Source of the DNA: JAATGI01 sp036510675
GTDB lineage: Bacteria > Pseudomonadota > Alphaproteobacteria > ATCC43930 > CGMCC-115725
DNA: 64,000 nucleotides
Assembly: GCA_036510675.1 (NCBI GenBank)
Contig: DATCDN010000104.1
Coordinates: 13,959-77,958, forward strand
Direction of reading: 5' to 3'
The translations under genes were made by a program, and so were the position numbers. Positions 61,627 to 64,000 of the stretch are shown here, piece by piece. Positions within the stretch are counted from its first letter, which is position 1. Each line of letters opens with the position of its first letter. The notes beneath the pieces were generated by a model. That model worked only from the letters and a program-made list of their open reading frames with translations, was not told the DNA's origin and did not search any database.

Positions 61627-61697
61627 CGCGTCCTCCTGGTCGGCCGGGGCAGGGCCGTCCCTTGCCCAAACCGGGTGTTTCTCCGGTGGGCTGTCCC

Positions 61698-61740
61698 TCT
61701 AAAAGTCAACGTTTACATAAATTTAACGCCTATTCAAGAG
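61698..61740 (-). promoter_or_regulatory. AT-rich upstream region of rpfF
   Basis: A sharply AT-rich patch in GC-rich surroundings, 70-110 nt upstream of the rpfF start. It holds an imperfect inverted repeat of CGTTAA and TAAACG on the minus strand and probably the promoter, but no clear -35/-10 pair was identified. Confidence 0.35.
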
Positions 61741-61814
61741 GTGTATTCTCAAGAAAGGCACGTTAACCATTGACGCAAGGGCTCGCGTGCGGCGCCGGTG
61801 TCCGACCACCACAT

Positions 61815-62708
61815 CTAGGTGCCCGTGAGATAGGCCGTCAGCTCGGCGGCGAGGTGGTCGAACAACAGCCGCACGCGGCGGCTGGCGCGCAGATCCTCGT
61901 GCATCACCAGCCACAGATCGAGCATCATCCGAAACGCGCCGGGCAGCACCGGCACCAGATCGGGATCGCGGCGGGCCAGCGCGTCCTGGCAGCCGGCGAT
62001 GCCATAGCCGGCCTTGAGGGCGGCGAGCTGCGCCAGATCGGAATCGGTGCGCAGGCTGAAGAAATCGCGGGTGATCGGCATCCCTTGCGCCGCCAGGAAA
62101 TCGCCGGCCCAGGCGCTGGCGTCGAAGCCGATCACGGTATGGCCGGCGGCGTCCGCGATGGTGGCGGGCAGGCCGTGGCGCGTGACATAGGCGCGGTGAG
62201 CATAGAGCGACAGTGGCACCGGACCGATATGGCGGGCGACCAGCGCCGCCTGGCCGGGCCGCACCATCCGCACCGCGATGTCGGCCTCGTGGCGCAACAG
62301 ATCCTCGACCCGGTTCGACAAGACAAGTTCAATAGCGATGCCGGGATGCGCCTCATGAAAGCGCGCCAAGATCGGCGGCAGGACGGCGGCGCCCATCAAT
62401 TCGCTGGCGGTGAGGCGCACCGTGCCCCGGTCCTCCTCGGCGCCGCCGGAGGCCGCCCGGCGCAGCGCCGCCATGGAGGCGGCCATGGTCTCGGCATGCG
62501 GAACGATGTCGAACGCGGCCGCCGTCGGCATGACCCCCTGATGCGACCGGGTGAACAGCGGCACGCCGAGCCGGGCCTCGAATTCCTCGATCTGGCGGCC
62601 GATGGTCGGTTGGGTCAGGCCCAGCGCGCGGGCGGCTCCCGACAGGCTCCCCGCCTGGATCACCGCCAGGAAGGCCCGCGCCAGGTCCCAATTTTCCGTC
62701 GTATTCAT
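61815..62708 (-). CDS. LysR-family transcriptional regulator
   Basis: The 297-residue regulator has an N-terminal winged helix-turn-helix (about 8-66; FLAVIQAGSLSGAARALGLTQPTIGRQIEEFEARLGVPLFTRS is the LysR signature). An effector-binding domain (about 90-290) follows. It is divergent from an SDR-family gene with a 94-bp gap and carries a palindrome at its own start codon. It probably regulates the SDR gene and itself; the effector is unknown. Confidence 0.92.
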   Translation of the reverse strand: MNTTENWDLARAFLAVIQAGSLSGAARALGLTQPTIGRQIEEFEARLGVPLFTRSHQGVMPTAAAFDIVPHAETMAASMAALRRAASGGAEEDRGTVRLTASELMGAAVLPPILARFHEAHPGIAIELVLSNRVEDLLRHEADIAVRMVRPGQAALVARHIGPVPLSLYAHRAYVTRHGLPATIADAAGHTVIGFDASAWAGDFLAAQGMPITRDFFSLRTDSDLAQLAALKAGYGIAGCQDALARRDPDLVPVLPGAFRMMLDLWLVMHEDLRASRRVRLLFDHLAAELTAYLTGT

Positions 62709-62720
62709 ACATTTATGTAT
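62707..62720. promoter_or_regulatory. Palindrome at the LysR start codon
   Basis: ATACAT-TT-ATGTAT is a perfect 6-bp inverted repeat with a 2-nt spacer. It overlaps the LysR start codon and lies in the divergent gap to the SDR gene. It is a candidate autoregulatory site. Confidence 0.45.
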
Positions 62721-62802
62721 AACGACGGCTGATATTTCGTCAATTTATCTTGAAACGGAGATGGGTGGAGAGTGCGCCTGTGCATTGGCTCTGGAGGTCA
62801 TC

Positions 62803-63819
62803 ATGACAAAAACAATTCTGGTTCTGGGCGCGACCGGCGGCATTGGCGGCGAGGTGGCGCGGGCCTTCCTGCGGCGGGGCTGGCGGGTGCGGGCGCTGAC
62901 CCGGCGGCCGGCGGACGCGGCGGCGAAATTCCCTTGGCTCATGGGCGTCGAGTGGGTCGGCGGCGATGCCATGAATGAGGCGGCGGTGCTCGCCGGGGCG
63001 GCCGGCACCCAGTTCCTGTTCCATGGCGCCCACCCGGCGAACTATGCCAACTGGGCGGAATGGGGCATTCCGATGCTGGCGCACAGCATCGCCGCCGCCA
63101 AGGCCAGCGGCGCGCGGCTGATCCTGCCTGGCAATATCTATAATTTCGGCCCCGATGCTGGGGCCGTCGTCGCCGAGAATGCACCACAGCATCCCGCGAC
63201 CGAGAAGGGCCGGGTTCGGGTCCGCATGGAAGGGCTGCTGGCACAGGCATCGCTTGCGGGGGTTCGCTCCCTGGTGGTCCGCGCCAACGATTTTTTCGGC
63301 CCGCATTCGCCCAGCTCGTGGTTCGGCGGCGCGATGGTGAAGCCGGGCCGGCCGTTGCGCTCGATCACCTATCCGGGCCTGCCGGAGGTCGGCCATGGCT
63401 TCGCCTATCTGCCCGACCTGGCCGAGGCGGTGGCGCGTCTTGCCGAGATCGACGACCGGCTGGCACCGTTCGAGACCGTGCATTTCGGCGGCCATTGGTT
63501 CGATCGCGGCATCGCCTTCGCGCACGCGGTCGGCCGCGCCGCCGGTACCCCCGACTTGCCGGTGCGGCGCTTTCCGTGGCCGCTTATTTGGGCATTACGG
63601 CCGTTCTGGGGCTTGGCGCATGAATTGTGGGAGATGCGCTATCTGTGGCGCGAGCCGCTGCGCCTCGACAACGCCAAGCTGGTCTCGCTGATCGGACCGG
63701 AGCCGCACACTCCGATCGACCAGGCACTACGCGAGACCTTGGAGGGAATGGGGTACCTGCCGGCGGCGCGTCGGAAAATGGCGAGCGGAGAGATCGCGGC
63801 CGTGCCGCGAAAAATTTGA
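62803..63819 (+). CDS. NAD(P)-dependent epimerase / NmrA-like SDR-family protein
   Basis: The 338-residue protein has the extended SDR Rossmann start (LVLGATGGIGGEVARAFLRRGW, about 7-28). An N-terminal nucleotide-binding half and a C-terminal substrate half (YLPDLAEAVARLAEI, about 220-235) follow. A canonical YxxxK active site is not obvious; this is common in NmrA-like and atypical epimerase proteins. GGAGG lies 6 nt before the ATG. It is divergent from the LysR gene that may control it. The substrate is unknown. Confidence 0.82.
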   Translation: MTKTILVLGATGGIGGEVARAFLRRGWRVRALTRRPADAAAKFPWLMGVEWVGGDAMNEAAVLAGAAGTQFLFHGAHPANYANWAEWGIPMLAHSIAAAKASGARLILPGNIYNFGPDAGAVVAENAPQHPATEKGRVRVRMEGLLAQASLAGVRSLVVRANDFFGPHSPSSWFGGAMVKPGRPLRSITYPGLPEVGHGFAYLPDLAEAVARLAEIDDRLAPFETVHFGGHWFDRGIAFAHAVGRAAGTPDLPVRRFPWPLIWALRPFWGLAHELWEMRYLWREPLRLDNAKLVSLIGPEPHTPIDQALRETLEGMGYLPAARRKMASGEIAAVPRKI

Positions 63820-63906
63820 ACCAAGGCGCCAACTTCATTCTCGAACCAACCGAGCGCTTCCCCGGCTTTCGAGCGTGTGAAGGATTCTGGTTTTGGGCGC
63901 GGTGGG

Positions 63907-64000
63907 GTGTTGAAAGGCCGAGCGATAGTGTGCCGGCGGGGGCGCGGTTGGATTTGGGCGGCCGGTTCGGTGCTTTATGCGGTAGCGGCTGCGATCCTGA
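63907..64000 (+). CDS. Possible start of a membrane or secreted protein (truncated by window end)
   Basis: A GTG-started frame (VLKGRAIVCRRGRGWIWAAG..., then SVLYAVAAAIL) runs open to the end of the window. A basic stretch followed by a hydrophobic helix looks like an N-terminal signal anchor. GGTGGG lies just upstream. Only 31 codons are visible, so it could be chance. The bases 63820-63906 between the SDR gene and this frame show nothing else. Confidence 0.3.
   Translation, partial: MLKGRAIVCRRGRGWIWAAGSVLYAVAAAIL

Overview
The window reads as chromosome from a high-GC alphaproteobacterium, most likely of the order Rhodospirillales or a close relative. The evidence is an F1-only atpHAGDC operon with no F0 genes beside it, an mdh-sucA-sucB-lpd block, sdhCDAB, the dapF-mtaB-ftsY and priA/tal-DUF484-xerC neighbourhoods, an Hsp20-DUF1150 pair and a mesaconyl-CoA hydratase of the ethylmalonyl-CoA pathway. 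I found no rRNA, tRNA or CRISPR array.

Layout. 1-3.8 kb: a KpsS-like capsule glycosyltransferase, a Tat-exported SnoaL-like protein, a small heat-shock gene with an RpoH-type promoter and a probable ROSE RNA thermometer, DUF1150 and a cytochrome c. 3.9-6 kb: rpoN and ptsN, without the hpf gene that usually lies between them. 6-9 kb: a flavin monooxygenase, a Phd/PIN toxin-antitoxin pair with a clear palindromic operator, and an ArsR-type regulator. 9.1-20 kb: a DHA2 efflux pump, a low-GC GIY-YIG gene, prpE, mutY, a frameshifted secreted PDZ protein in an AT-rich patch, queG, two tandem His-rich secreted peptides, a flavin reductase and a ferritin-like protein. 20-33 kb: pyrF, F1 ATP synthase, an acyl-CoA-dehydrogenase-fold monooxygenase next to an adenylate cyclase, priA, transaldolase, DUF484 and xerC. 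33-46 kb: lpd, sucB, sucA, mdh, zapE, a GT39 enzyme, a LivK-type binding protein and an MFS transporter. 46-55 kb: sdhCDAB, mch, asd, dapF, mtaB and ftsY.

55-61.6 kb is the most interesting part. A receiver-PAS-histidine kinase is followed by a large membrane hybrid kinase with RpfC architecture (membrane sensor, HisKA/HATPase, degenerate receiver, true receiver, Hpt). Next come a VapBC toxin-antitoxin pair and a convergent crotonase that carries the RpfF (DSF synthase) glutamate pair. This looks like a fatty-acid (DSF-type) quorum-sensing locus in an alphaproteobacterium, in which the usual RpfG (receiver plus HD-GYP phosphodiesterase) is absent and a receiver-kinase takes its place. A LysR regulator divergent from an SDR-family gene and the possible start of another gene close the window.

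Central carbon metabolism dominates the middle: TCA enzymes (mdh, sucAB, lpd, sdhCDAB), respiration-linked ATP synthesis, and C2/C3 assimilation (mch, prpE). A near-identical palindrome upstream of both asd-mch and sdhCDAB suggests shared control. Several families of intergenic palindromes (GC-rich CTCCC...GGGAG types, TACCGGC types and a CCGTCATGGCCGGG type) are scattered between operons.
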